64,000 nucleotides of DNA, from assembly GCF_016820245.1 (NCBI RefSeq), contig NZ_JAFCAR010000003.1:515001-579000 (forward strand). Direction: 5' to 3'. The DNA is from Jannaschia sp. Os4 (lineage in GTDB: Bacteria; Pseudomonadota; Alphaproteobacteria; Rhodobacterales; Rhodobacteraceae). How positions within the stretch are numbered: position 1 is the first letter of the stretch; every line of letters starts with the position of its first letter. Under the pieces are notes generated by a model. That model searched no databases. It was not told the origin of the DNA and saw only the letters and a list, made by a program, of their open reading frames with translations. The translations under genes were made by a program, and so were the position numbers. Positions 15,181 through 27,093 of this stretch are shown here, one piece after another.

Positions 15181-15948
15181 TCAGAAACGGTCCCGCGCCC
15201 GGCGGGTGGCGGCGAACGTCTCGACGTCCGGTCTGTCGGCGGTGTCCGTCGCGGCCTTGAGCGCGGGATCGTGGCTGCGAAGGAACGGGTTGGTGCGGCG
15301 TTCCAGCCCGAGGGTCGAGGGGACGGTGGGGCGTCCCGCGGCGCGCGCCGCCTCGGCCTCGGCTAGACGGGAGGTAAGCGCCGCGCGGCCCGGTTCAAGC
15401 GAGAGGGCGAAGCGCAGGTTGGTCGTCGTGTACTCGTGGCCCGAGGCGATCAGGGTCTCGTCGGGCAGGGCGTCGAACTGCGACAGGCTCTCGTGCATCC
15501 GTTCGGGCGTGCCCTCGAACAGGCGCCCGCAGCCGCCCGCCATCAGGCTGTCGCCGGTGAAGGCCACCCCGTCGAAGACGAAGGCCACGTGGCCCATCGT
15601 GTGGCCCGACACGTCCCAGACCTCCGCCCGCGCGCCGCCGATCTCGATGCCGGTGCCCGGCACGACGCGCTCGTCCAAGGGGGGCAGGCGGTGGGCGTCG
15701 GCCTCCGCCCCCCAGACGGCGACGCCGCCGTCCCGCATCGCCAGCAGGTCGGGCAGCGCGTCGACGTGGTCCCAGTGGTGGTGCGTCAGCAGCACGTCCG
15801 TCAGGCGCCATCCCCGCTCGTCCAAGGCGGCCGCGATCGGCGCGGCCTTCGGGACGTCGACGAGCACGGTCCGGTCGCCCGCGCGGAACAGGAAGGCGTA
15901 ATTGTCCTCGAGGCAGGGGATCGTGACGAGGGTGTCCGCGACGGTCAT
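15181..15948 (-). CDS. gloB: Hydroxyacylglutathione hydrolase (glyoxalase II)
   Basis: GloB hydrolyses S-lactoylglutathione to lactate and glutathione, the second step of methylglyoxal detoxification. The 255-residue protein has the metallo-beta-lactamase motif THHHWDH (55-61), the later metal ligands in GHTMGH and FTGDSL, and the C-terminal glyoxalase II segment with GHEYTTTNLRFAL. A strong ribosome site (GGAGG) lies just before the ATG. It is on the minus strand upstream of clpA. Confidence 0.95.
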   Translation of the reverse strand: MTVADTLVTIPCLEDNYAFLFRAGDRTVLVDVPKAAPIAAALDERGWRLTDVLLTHHHWDHVDALPDLLAMRDGGVAVWGAEADAHRLPPLDERVVPGTGIEIGGARAEVWDVSGHTMGHVAFVFDGVAFTGDSLMAGGCGRLFEGTPERMHESLSQFDALPDETLIASGHEYTTTNLRFALSLEPGRAALTSRLAEAEAARAAGRPTVPSTLGLERRTNPFLRSHDPALKAATDTADRPDVETFAATRRARDRF

Positions 15949-16173
15949 TGGGTCCTCCGGTCGGGGTCGTCGCAGCGGAGCGCGCCGGCTCCGGGAGGGC
16001 AACCCCCGGCGACTCCCCTCGTTCCCGTCAAAGTGGAGTGAATTTGCCGTTGATCGCGCATGCCGCGGCATGCCATTCGGCGGGCGGTTTCGTGATCCGG
16101 CCCCCGCGCCGCGCCCGCACCCCGCGGAACCCATTCCGCATCGGCAGTCGCCGACAGCACCGAGACCAGACCA

Positions 16174-16650
16174 TTGACCAATGCACAGCCCATCCGCCGG
16201 GCCACCCCCACCGACCTGTCGGCCCTGATGGCCGTCGTCCGCGAGTCCGGCCTCTTCGGCCCGGACGAACTCGACTACATGGAGGCCGACCTCGCCGCAT
16301 GGGCCGGGGGCGGCAGCGACCGCCGCTGGCTGATCCATGACGGCCCCGACCCGCAGGGGGCCGCGATGCTCGCGCCCGAGCCCATGTCGGGCGACGCATG
16401 GAACATGCTCTTCCTCGCGACCCGGCCCGGGGCGCGCAGGCGGGGCGTCGCCCGCGCGCTGCTCGCCGCGGCGGCGGAGACGGCGAGGGGGCAGGGCGGT
16501 CGCCTGCTCCTGATTGATACGTCGTCCGACGAGGATCAGGCGCCGGCCCGCGTCTTCTATGCCGCAAGCGGGTGCGACCATGTCGCGACGATCCCCGGCT
16601 ACTATGCCGACGGGGTGGACAAGGTGACCTACCTGCGCCGCCTCGCCTGA
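16174..16650 (+). CDS. GNAT-family N-acetyltransferase
   Basis: The 158-residue protein has the GNAT acetyl-CoA motif A pattern, [23 protein letters not shown], read as a beta strand then (R/Q)xxGx(G/A). A C-terminal block with [28 protein letters not shown] follows. The substrate cannot be told. The start is probably the TTG at 16174 ([14 protein letters not shown]); a nearby ATG at 16181 is out of frame. It is preceded by a 225-base gap after the divergent gloB in which no gene or clear promoter was found. The SAM methyltransferase follows, with a strong hairpin between the two. Confidence 0.85.
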   Translation: MTNAQPIRRATPTDLSALMAVVRESGLFGPDELDYMEADLAAWAGGGSDRRWLIHDGPDPQGAAMLAPEPMSGDAWNMLFLATRPGARRRGVARALLAAAAETARGQGGRLLLIDTSSDEDQAPARVFYAASGCDHVATIPGYYADGVDKVTYLRRLA

Positions 16651-16671
16651 CGGGGGCGCCCATGCTACCTC

Positions 16672-16699
16672 CCCTCCGCCGGGCCTGTCCGGCGGAGGG
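16672..16699 (+). promoter_or_regulatory. Hairpin that sequesters the ribosome site of the methyltransferase gene
   Basis: CCCTCCGCCGG at 16672-16682 pairs perfectly with 16689-16699 around a 6-base loop. The 3' arm contains GGAGGG, the only strong ribosome site, 7 bases before the TTG start at 16707. In RNA the 11-bp GC-rich stem would hide that site. It could also act as a partial terminator after the GNAT gene, but no U tract follows. Confidence 0.6.
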
Positions 16700-16706
16700 A
16701 CCCCGC

Positions 16707-17462
16707 TTGCATCTCGACGTCGTCGACCTGCGCCGCTTCTACTACCGGACCCGGCTGGGCCGCGCGGCGCAGAAGGCGATCCGCGACAGGCTGACCGCGC
16801 TCTGGCCGCCCGACGGCGCGCGGGGGCAGACGGTGGCGGGGTTCGGGTTCGCGGCGCCGCTGCTGCGTCCCTACCTCGCCGACGCCCGCCGCGTGACCGC
16901 GCTGATGCCCGCGCAGCAGGGGGTCATGCCGTGGCCCCCCGGTCGGCCGAACGTGTCCGTCCTGGTGGAGGAGACGCTGTGGCCGGTCGAGACCGGCAGC
17001 GTCGACCGGCTCGTGCTGCTGCACGGGCTCGAGACCTCCGAGTCGCCCGGCGCGCTGCTGGACGAGTGCGAGCGCGTGCTCGGCCCGGGCGGGCGGGCGA
17101 TGCTGATCGTGCCGAACCGCTCCGGCCTCTGGGCGCGGCGCGACGCGACGCCGTTCGGCTTCGGGCGGCCCTACTCCCTCAGCCAGCTCGAGGCGCTCGC
17201 GCAGGCGGCCGGGTTCAAGCCGGCCCGCCACTCCGCCGCCCTCTACGGCCCGCCGTCCGAGCGCGACTTCTGGCTGCGCGCCCACGGCATGCTAGAGCGG
17301 ATGGGGCCGCGGATCAGCCGGTCGAACGGTGGGGGCGTGATCCTCCTGGAGCTCGCCAAGCAGGTGCCGGCGCGTCCGCGACCCGGACTCGCCGAACGCG
17401 TCCGCCGACCGCTGCGCGTGCTGGACCCTGTGCCGGAACCGGGAGTCGCGGGGCGGACCTGA
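16707..17462 (+). CDS. Class I SAM-dependent methyltransferase
   Basis: The 251-residue protein looks like the DUF-type SAM methyltransferase found beside gloB in Rhodobacterales. After [18 protein letters not shown] comes a degenerate glycine motif ([11 protein letters not shown]). A methyltransferase-11-like core follows ([40 protein letters not shown]). The nucleotide motif is less canonical than in typical class I enzymes. The TTG at 16707 is preferred because it has a perfectly placed GGAGGG site and gives the family's N terminus; an in-frame ATG at 16662 has none. Its last 149 bases are overlapped on the opposite strand by the next gene. Confidence 0.75.
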   Translation: MHLDVVDLRRFYYRTRLGRAAQKAIRDRLTALWPPDGARGQTVAGFGFAAPLLRPYLADARRVTALMPAQQGVMPWPPGRPNVSVLVEETLWPVETGSVDRLVLLHGLETSESPGALLDECERVLGPGGRAMLIVPNRSGLWARRDATPFGFGRPYSLSQLEALAQAAGFKPARHSAALYGPPSERDFWLRAHGMLERMGPRISRSNGGGVILLELAKQVPARPRPGLAERVRRPLRVLDPVPEPGVAGRT

Positions 17463-17805
17463 AGGCGGGCCCGACGGGGGCGCCGCGTCCGGCGGCCCGG
17501 GCGGGGCCGAACCGTGCGCGCCGGCGGCAGCGCAGCAGGCCGACGCAGCTGACGCCGATGAAGAAGATCTGGATCACCGCCGAGGCCGGGTTGAACGCTT
17601 GGACCAAGCCGGCGAGCACGAGGGACGCGGCCAGCATGTTGCACATGAAGTAGCGCGGGCGCCGCACGTCGAGCCAGCCGAGGGTCAGGGACACGTAGGT
17701 CGCTATGTAGACGCCGGCCCCGATCAGCCCGATCGCCTCGAGCGGGCCCGTCCCCGCCATCCACGTCGCGAAGTCCTGTGCCATCGTCACGCCCTCGTCT
17801 GCCAT
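17314..17805 (-). CDS. Small CBU_0592-type membrane protein with antisense-overlapping tail
   Basis: The first half of this 163-residue protein has three hydrophobic helices ([48 protein letters not shown]), as in small uncharacterised CBU_0592-type proteins of 80-100 residues. From about residue 90 it becomes a Pro/Arg/Ala-rich tail with no visible fold. That tail overlaps the 3' end of the convergent methyltransferase by 149 bases, so the original stop may have been lost. Two in-frame starts (17805 and 17784) carry identical ribosome sites because of a 21-base tandem duplication. The first is taken here. The function is unknown. Confidence 0.6.
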   Translation of the reverse strand: MADEGVTMAQDFATWMAGTGPLEAIGLIGAGVYIATYVSLTLGWLDVRRPRYFMCNMLAASLVLAGLVQAFNPASAVIQIFFIGVSCVGLLRCRRRARFGPARAAGRGAPVGPAFRSAPRLPVPAQGPARAAVGGRVRRVRVADAPAPAWRAPGGSRPHRSTG

Positions 17806-17818
17806 CGTCACGCCCTCG
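17779..17818 (-). repeat. 21-bp tandem duplication of ribosome site plus start codon
   Basis: The 19-base stretch TGCCATCGTCACGCCCTCG occurs at 17779-17797 and again at 17800-17818, period 21. Read on the minus strand each copy is CGAGGGCGTGACGATGGCA, a ribosome site followed by ATG. The period is a multiple of 3, so both starts are in frame and differ by 7 residues (MADEGVT). Confidence 0.9.
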
Positions 17819-18122
17819 CCCGGTCCCGTCGACCGATGGGCCGGTCCTAGGCGGCGGTGCGGCCACGCGGTGCTGCGGATAGCCGCAGCCCTGAGGATAT
17901 CCGCATGTCCCCCGCGCGGGCGCCCTGCGCGGCCGGGTCGCGGTCCGCGTGGACCCGGGATGCGACGGATCGCGCCCGCCACCCCGTTGCGGGGCGAAAC
18001 CCGTGCTGCTAGAGGGGCCGCGATTTCGCGGGGGCGGCTTGTCCGGCATGGGACATGCGGCCCCCGAGACGCGCCGGGGCACTGCCGTCCCGGCCCGCGA
18101 CGAACACGGCGAAAGGGGCGAC
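17806..18122. other. Intergenic region between divergent membrane-protein gene and atpH
   Basis: No gene is visible in these 317 bases. They hold the atp promoter (17987-18015), a perfect 7-bp hairpin GCTGCGG-ATAG-CCGCAGC (17872-17889) and the palindromes CCTAGG and GGATATCC. The atpH leader after the promoter is about 100 bases. Confidence 0.5.
17987..18015 (+). promoter_or_regulatory. atpH: Probable promoter of the atpHAGDC operon
   Basis: TTGCGG at 17987-17992 and TAGAGG at 18010-18015 are 17 bases apart. The -10 begins within GCTAG, as do the proposed promoters of nuoB and of the DEAD-box gene. The start of atpH lies about 100 bases downstream. No experiment supports it. Confidence 0.5.
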
Positions 18123-18683
18123 GTGGCCGAACCTGCTTCGATCTCGATGGGGATTGCCGAGCGCTACGCGCAGGCGGTCTTCGACTTGGCCCGCGATGCG
18201 GGCGACCTCGCGGCGCTGGAGGCGGACGTCTCCACGCTGGACGCGGCGATCCGCGAGTCGTCCGACCTGCGCGACGCGATGGCGTCCCCGGTCCTGACCC
18301 GCGCCGAGCAGGAGGGGGCCATCGCGGCCGTCGCCGCGAAGCTCGGCCTCGGGGCGACGCTGACCAACACGCTGCGCCTGATGGCTTCCAAGCGGCGGCT
18401 CTTCGTGGCCCCCGCGCTGGTCGAGGCGCTCAAGGAGCGGCTGGCCGACGACAGGGGCCAGCTCACCGCTGAGGTCCGGTCCGCGAAGAAGCTGACCGAC
18501 ACCCAGCAGAAGAAGCTGTCCGAGGCGCTGAAGGCGTCGACCGGCAAGGACGTCGCCGTCGAGGTGACGGTGGACGAGGCGCTGATCGGCGGCCTCGTGG
18601 TCAAGGTCGGCTCCCAGATGATCGATACGTCCATCCGCGCGAAGCTCGCCGCGCTGCAGAACACGATGAAAGAGGTCCGCTGA
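18123..18683 (+). CDS. atpH: F1F0 ATP synthase subunit delta
   Basis: The delta subunit joins the F1 head to the peripheral stalk. The 186-residue protein has the family pattern: [19 protein letters not shown] at the N terminus, [18 protein letters not shown] in the middle and the conserved C-terminal [25 protein letters not shown]. The GTG at 18123 follows a GGGGCGAC ribosome site and is preferred; longer frames would add an unrelated Arg-rich peptide. It is the first gene of atpHAGDC. The F0 genes are not in the window, as is usual in Alphaproteobacteria, where they form a separate operon. Confidence 0.96.
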   Translation: MAEPASISMGIAERYAQAVFDLARDAGDLAALEADVSTLDAAIRESSDLRDAMASPVLTRAEQEGAIAAVAAKLGLGATLTNTLRLMASKRRLFVAPALVEALKERLADDRGQLTAEVRSAKKLTDTQQKKLSEALKASTGKDVAVEVTVDEALIGGLVVKVGSQMIDTSIRAKLAALQNTMKEVR

Positions 18684-18684
18684 G

Positions 18685-22559
<3,875 letters not shown>

Positions 22560-22560
<1 letters not shown>

Positions 22561-23000
22561 TGGCGTATCGCTTCGAACTGGTCTCGCCGGAGCGGCGGCT
22601 CGCCTCGGAAGAGGTGGACGCCGTCCGCATCCCCGGCGCCGACGGCGACATGACCGCTGCCGAGGGGCACACCGCCGTGGTCACGTCCCTGCGGCCGGGC
22701 GTCCTGATCGTCGAGAGCGGCGGGTCCGAGACCCGCTACGCCGTCACCGGCGGCTTCGCCGAGGTCGGCGCCGACAGCACGACCGTCCTGGCCGAGCGCG
22801 CGCTCCCCGCCGAGGAGGTGGATCAGGGCACGTTCGACGACTGGGTCGGCGAGGCGCGCGCCTCGCGCGATGCGGCCAAGGAGCGGCATGACCGCGGCGA
22901 GGACACCGAGGGGCTGCTCGACAGCGCCGAGAAGCTCGTCGAGGACATGGTGGCGATGGGCGGCCATATCGGCCTCGACCCGAACCAGCCGAACCTCTAG
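22560..23000 (+). CDS. atpC: F1F0 ATP synthase subunit epsilon
   Basis: Epsilon binds gamma and can inhibit ATP hydrolysis. The 146-residue protein has the N-terminal beta sandwich (FELVSPERRLASEEVDAVRIPGADGDMTAAEGHTAVVTSLRPG) and a C-terminal helical part that is Glu/Asp-rich and diverged from the enterobacterial form, as in other alphaproteobacteria. It is the last gene of the operon; the terminator follows 30 bases later. Confidence 0.96.
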
Positions 23001-23030
23001 CGCACGCCGCCTGAGGATAGCATGCAACGG

Positions 23031-23066
23031 ACGCCCCGGTCGCTTCGGCCGGGGCGTTTTCCTTTT
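23031..23066 (+). terminator. Rho-independent terminator of the atp operon
   Basis: A perfect 9-bp stem, ACGCCCCGG (23031-23039) against 23049-23057, with a 9-base loop runs straight into TTTTCCTTTT. It lies 30 bases after the atpC stop. This is the strongest terminator in the window. Confidence 0.9.
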
Positions 23067-23092
23067 CGGGCCTCGGGGTATCGTCCCCCCCG

Positions 23093-23440
23093 ATGAAGCG
23101 CATCGCCTGCCACACGCTCGGCATCGACCAAGGCTCGGTGCAGATGTTCTCCGACTTCGAGGACGACGGCGAGATGTGGGTCGGCACCGGCCCGCGCGAG
23201 GCGCGGCGTGCCGTGACCTTCGGCGCGCCGTTCCGCGAGGCGCCCGTCGTGCAGGCGGTGGTGGCGATGATCGACATCGACGCCGGCTCGAACCACCGCG
23301 CCGACCTGTCGGTGGGCGAGGTCACCTGCGAGGGCTGCGAGCTGGTGTTCCGCACGTGGGGCGACACCAAGGTGGCGCGCGTGCGGGCGGAGTGGACGGC
23401 GATGGGGGCGGTGGCGTCCGAGGACGACTGGGACGTGTAG
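23093..23440 (+). CDS. H-type lectin domain protein
   Basis: The 115-residue protein has the H-type lectin pattern: GEMWVGTGPREARRAVTFGAPFREAPVVQAVVAMIDIDAGSNHRADLSVGEVTCEGCELVFRTWGDTKVARVRAEWTAMG, split here only for description into an entry strand, the central FGAPFREAP turn and the R-A-x-W-T-A end. Confidence 0.75.
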   Translation: MKRIACHTLGIDQGSVQMFSDFEDDGEMWVGTGPREARRAVTFGAPFREAPVVQAVVAMIDIDAGSNHRADLSVGEVTCEGCELVFRTWGDTKVARVRAEWTAMGAVASEDDWDV

Positions 23441-23558
23441 GCGCGGGTCGCCCGTCGCGGTGCCCCGCGCCCGCCCCGCAGAGGGCGACCGTATCCGCAC
23501 AATCCTCCGCTTGCCCTCCGCCCCGCACCTCCCCCATCACGGAGGCGGAGGTGCTCCC

Positions 23559-24902
23559 ATGCGCGACGACAACTTCCTCTCCGAGATGAACGCCCGCCAC
23601 CTGTGGCACCCCTTCGGCCACCCGGGCGAGGCGCGCGCGAACCCGCCCAAGATCATCCGCAGGGCCGAGGGCGTGCGCATCACCGACGAGGCGGGCCACA
23701 CGACCATCGACGGGGTCGGGGGGCTGTGGTGCGTGAACCTCGGCTACTCCTGCCAGCCCATCAAGGACGCGGTGGCCGCGCAACTGGCGGAACTGCCCTA
23801 CTACTCGGCCTTCAAGGGCACGACCAACGGCCCCGCGATCGAGCTGTCGGTCGAGCTGGCGCGCTGGTTCGGGCCCGAGGGGCTGACCCGCGCCTTCCTG
23901 ACCTCCGGTGGCTCGGACGCCGTGGACACGGCCCTCAAGCTCGCGCGCCAGTATCACAAGCTGAACGGCGAGCCGGGGCGCACCAAGTTCGTCGCGCTGA
24001 CCAAGGCGTATCACGGCACCCACTGGGGCGGGGCGGCGGTGAACGGCAACCCGCTCTTCCGCGCGCCCTACGAGCCGCACCTGTCCGGCACGTTCCACGT
24101 CCCCAGCCCCTACGCCTACCGCAACCCTTGGGACGAGACCGACCCCGAGCGGCTCTCGGCGCTGTGCCTGCGGATGCTGGAGGAGCAGATCGTCTTCCAA
24201 GACCCGGCCACGGTCGCCGCCTTCATCCTCGAGCCGGTGCAGGGGGCGGGGGGCGTGATCGTCCCGCCCGAGAGCTTCCTGAGGGGCGCGCGCGAGATCT
24301 GCGACCGCCACGGCGTCCTGCTCATCGCCGACGAGGTCATCTCCGGCTTCGGGCGCACGGGCCATGTCTGCGCGTCGCGGCGGTCGGGGGTGAGGCCCGA
24401 CCTGATGACCTTGGCCAAGGCGCTGACCTCCGGCTACTTCCCGATGGGCGCGGTGATGGTGTCCGAACGCCTCGCCGACGCCTTCGAGCACGAGGAGACG
24501 GGGGGCATGATCCCCACGGGCTATACCTATTCCGGCCACCCGGTCGGCTGCGCCGCCGCCTTGGCCTGCCTCGCCGAGACGGAGCGGCTGAAGGTCTGGG
24601 AGAACGCCGCCTCGACCGGGGCGCGCGTCCTCGCGGGGCTGGAGGGTCTGCGGCGCCACGCGTGCGTCGGCGACGTGCGCGGGATCGGCCTGATGTGCGC
24701 GCTGGAGATCGTGTCGGACCGCGACGCCAAGACCGCCGATCCCGCGCGCGCGGGCCGCATCTTCGAGGCCGCCTACCGCGCGGGCGCGATGGTGCGGTGG
24801 TCGGGCGCGAACCTCGTCGTCTCGCCGCCGCTGACGCTGACCCCCGCCGAGGGGGACGCCATCGTCGCCGCGCTCGACCAAGGCTTGTCCGAGGCCGGAT
24901 GA
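23559..24902 (+). CDS. Class III PLP-dependent aminotransferase
   Basis: This 447-residue enzyme is of the omega-amino-acid:pyruvate aminotransferase type. Visible motifs are TSGGSDAVDTALKLARQYH, the PLP-contacting IADEVISGFGRTG and the Schiff-base Lys287 in TLAKALTSGYFPMGA; SGHPVGCAAALA closes the site. Such enzymes move the terminal amino group of beta-alanine, taurine, putrescine or similar amines to pyruvate; the substrate here is not known. A GGAGGCGGAG ribosome site precedes the ATG. The stop overlaps the next start (ATGA), coupling it to the GAPDH-like gene, an unusual partner. Confidence 0.9.
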   Translation: MRDDNFLSEMNARHLWHPFGHPGEARANPPKIIRRAEGVRITDEAGHTTIDGVGGLWCVNLGYSCQPIKDAVAAQLAELPYYSAFKGTTNGPAIELSVELARWFGPEGLTRAFLTSGGSDAVDTALKLARQYHKLNGEPGRTKFVALTKAYHGTHWGGAAVNGNPLFRAPYEPHLSGTFHVPSPYAYRNPWDETDPERLSALCLRMLEEQIVFQDPATVAAFILEPVQGAGGVIVPPESFLRGAREICDRHGVLLIADEVISGFGRTGHVCASRRSGVRPDLMTLAKALTSGYFPMGAVMVSERLADAFEHEETGGMIPTGYTYSGHPVGCAAALACLAETERLKVWENAASTGARVLAGLEGLRRHACVGDVRGIGLMCALEIVSDRDAKTADPARAGRIFEAAYRAGAMVRWSGANLVVSPPLTLTPAEGDAIVAALDQGLSEAG

Positions 24903-25879
24903 CCCGCGTCCTGATCAACGGGTTCGGCCGCATCGGCCGGTCGATCCTGCGCGCGCACCTGCGGGGCAGGGGGAACCTCGTGGTGGCGGGGATCAACGAC
25001 ATCGCCCCACCCGAGACCTGCGCCTACCTCATGCGCTGGGACAGCGTGTTCGGCCCGTGGCCCGAGGAGGTTGCCGCCGAGCCGGGGGCCTTGCGCGTCG
25101 GCCGCCACCGCATCCCGTTCCATTCGACGGACGACCTCTCGACGCTGGACCTGTCGGACATCGACCTCGTCCTCGAATGCACGGGCCATGCCGACACCCG
25201 CGACGAGGTCGAGCGGGGCCTGCGCGCGGGCGCCAGGCGCATCCTCATGTCCGGCCCCTCGACCGTCGCCGACGCGACGATCGTGATCGGCGCCAACGAC
25301 CACCTGCTGGCCGACCAGCGCGTCGTGTCCAACGCGTCCTGCACCACAAACGCGGTCGCCCCGCTGCTCAAGGCGCTCGACGACGCCTTCGGGGTCGAGA
25401 CCGGGTCGATGACCACGATCCACTGCTACACCGGCTCCCAGCCCACGGTGGACACGGCCCACGGCCCCCACCTCGCCCGCTCCCGTGCGGCGGCCCTGTC
25501 GATGGTGCCCACGACCACATCCGCCGGGCGGCTGGTGGACGAGGTGCTGCCCCACCTCGCCGGCCGCGTCCCCTGCCAGTCGGTGCGTGTGCCCACGGCG
25601 AGCGTCTCGGCGGTGGACCTCTCCGTCATGCTGCGCGCGCCCGCGACGGCGGCGGAGGTGGACGACGCCATCCTCGCCTCGCCCGTAATCGGCGCGGAGA
25701 CCGACGAGGTCGTCAGCGCCGACATGCGGATGCGCCCCGAGAGCTACGTCCACCTGCCCGCCGAGACCCGCGTGGCCGGCTCCGGCACACGGGGCGGCAT
25801 GGTCCGGGTGTTCGGCTGGTACGACAACGAATGGGGCTTCGCCTGCCGGATGCTGGATCTGGCCGAGCGGATGGCCTAG
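24899..25879 (+). CDS. Glyceraldehyde-3-phosphate dehydrogenase-like protein, atypical
   Basis: The 326-residue protein has the GAPDH layout: NAD motif NGFGRIGRS (7-15), catalytic Cys148 in SNASCTTN and His175, and a C-terminal GWYDNEWGFACRMLDL. It departs from glycolytic GAPDH around the phosphate site: HCYTGSQPTVD stands where HAYTNDQRVLD is usual, and MSGPSTVAD replaces the common ISAPA pattern. At 326 residues it is also slightly short. It may be an erythrose-4-phosphate or other aldehyde-phosphate dehydrogenase, or act with the coupled aminotransferase; neither can be shown from sequence. Its stop shares CTAG (25876-25879) with the convergent gene. Confidence 0.85.
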   Translation: MTRVLINGFGRIGRSILRAHLRGRGNLVVAGINDIAPPETCAYLMRWDSVFGPWPEEVAAEPGALRVGRHRIPFHSTDDLSTLDLSDIDLVLECTGHADTRDEVERGLRAGARRILMSGPSTVADATIVIGANDHLLADQRVVSNASCTTNAVAPLLKALDDAFGVETGSMTTIHCYTGSQPTVDTAHGPHLARSRAAALSMVPTTTSAGRLVDEVLPHLAGRVPCQSVRVPTASVSAVDLSVMLRAPATAAEVDDAILASPVIGAETDEVVSADMRMRPESYVHLPAETRVAGSGTRGGMVRVFGWYDNEWGFACRMLDLAERMA

Positions 25880-26667
25880 CCCCACGCGCCCTCCGCGCAG
25901 AGCCGCCCGTCCGCGCCCCGCATCCAGAGCCGCGCGCCGTCGCGGCACACCGTCAGCGCCTCGCCCGCCACCGCCGGGGCGGTCAGCCGGTAGGACATGC
26001 GCCGCACCGGCCCGGCCCGCGCGGCGAGGTCCGCCATCGCCTCGGCCAGCAGCGGGCCATGCACGACGACCCCCGCATGGCCCTCCACCTCCGTCGCGTA
26101 GAGCCGGTCGTAGTGGATGCGATGCCCGTTGAACGTCAGCGCCGAGGCGCGGAACAGCGCCACCTCGTCGAAGACGCGCGCCTCCTCCACCGGCGCCCGC
26201 TCCGCCATTCGCACCGCAGGGAGCGGATCGTCCGGCGACGGGGCCGCCCGGTAGACGAGATCCTGCCGCTCCCGCAGCACCACCGCGCCGTCCTGCGCCA
26301 CCTCGTGCTCGAGCGTCACGAGCGCCAAGGGCCCCGTCCGCCCCGCCTTCCGCTCCGCCGAAAGCTGGCGGCTGGCCTTCGTCGCGGGCTTCCCCGTCCG
26401 CAGCGGCCCCCGCACCTCCAGCGCACCGCCCGCCCACATCCGGCGCGGCAGGCCCATGTCGGGGATCAGCGCGTCGCCCACCGCCGGGTGCCCATCGCGC
26501 CCGAGCCGTTCGGGCGGGCGCGCGTCCCAGTGGTAGAGCCAGTGCCAGAACGGGGGCAGGGGGCCGTCGCCCGGATCGGCCCGGCCCAGCGTCGCGGCGA
26601 AGGCGGACGCGCGGGCCGGGTCCATCACGTCGACGCGGTTGACGGCGGGAGGGGCGGGGGACGACAT
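25876..26667 (-). CDS. HTD2/FAS1-type hot-dog hydratase, mesaconyl-C4-CoA hydratase-like
   Basis: The 263-residue protein has two hot-dog halves. The second holds the hydratase signature ALTFNGHRIHYDRLYA, followed by GHAGVVVHGPLLAE, as in mesaconyl-C4-CoA or 3-methylfumaryl-CoA hydratases and mitochondrial HTD2. It should hydrate or dehydrate an acyl-CoA in the cytoplasm; the exact substrate is inferred. The ATG at 26667 gives the usual N terminus (DVMDPARASAFAATLG; GPLPPFWHWLYH). It is divergent from the VOC gene with only 30 bases between the starts, so the two share a control region. Confidence 0.8.
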   Translation of the reverse strand: MSSPAPPAVNRVDVMDPARASAFAATLGRADPGDGPLPPFWHWLYHWDARPPERLGRDGHPAVGDALIPDMGLPRRMWAGGALEVRGPLRTGKPATKASRQLSAERKAGRTGPLALVTLEHEVAQDGAVVLRERQDLVYRAAPSPDDPLPAVRMAERAPVEEARVFDEVALFRASALTFNGHRIHYDRLYATEVEGHAGVVVHGPLLAEAMADLAARAGPVRRMSYRLTAPAVAGEALTVCRDGARLWMRGADGRLCAEGAWG

Positions 26668-26697
26668 GAGCCGGTCATCGCAGGAAGGGACGCGCCC

Positions 26698-27093
26698 GTG
26701 AAGGTCGAGAGCTTGGACCACCTGGTCTTGACGGTCGCCGACGTCGAGGCGACGGCGGACTGGTACGGGCGTTGCCTCGGCATGGCGCCCGAGCCGTTCA
26801 CCGTGGCGGATGGGACGACCCGCATGGCGCTCGCCTTCGGGCGCCAGAAGATCAACCTCCACCCCGCGCCCCGCGGCTACGACCCCAAGGCCGACCGCCC
26901 CACGCCGGGCAGCGCGGACCTGTGCTTCCTCGTCGCGGGATCGCTCACCGACTGGGCGATCCGCTTCGCGCGCGAGGAGGTCGCGGTCGTGGATGGCCCC
27001 GTCCGGCGGACCGGCGCGACCGGCCCCATCGAGTCGCTCTACGTCCGCGATCCCGACGGCAACCTGATCGAGGTCTCGGTCCCCCTGCGATGA
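26698..27093 (+). CDS. VOC-family (glyoxalase/dioxygenase fold) protein
   Basis: The 131-residue protein is a two-module VOC domain: ESLDHLVLTVADVEATADWYGRCLGM at the N terminus and SLYVRDPDGNLIEVS at the C terminus, with the likely metal ligands His (DHLVL) and Glu (LIEVS). Members act as lyases, isomerases, dioxygenases or resistance proteins; nothing here picks one. The GTG at 26698 follows AGGAAGGGA. The stop overlaps the TauE/SafE start (ATGA). Confidence 0.85.
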   Translation: MKVESLDHLVLTVADVEATADWYGRCLGMAPEPFTVADGTTRMALAFGRQKINLHPAPRGYDPKADRPTPGSADLCFLVAGSLTDWAIRFAREEVAVVDGPVRRTGATGPIESLYVRDPDGNLIEVSVPLR

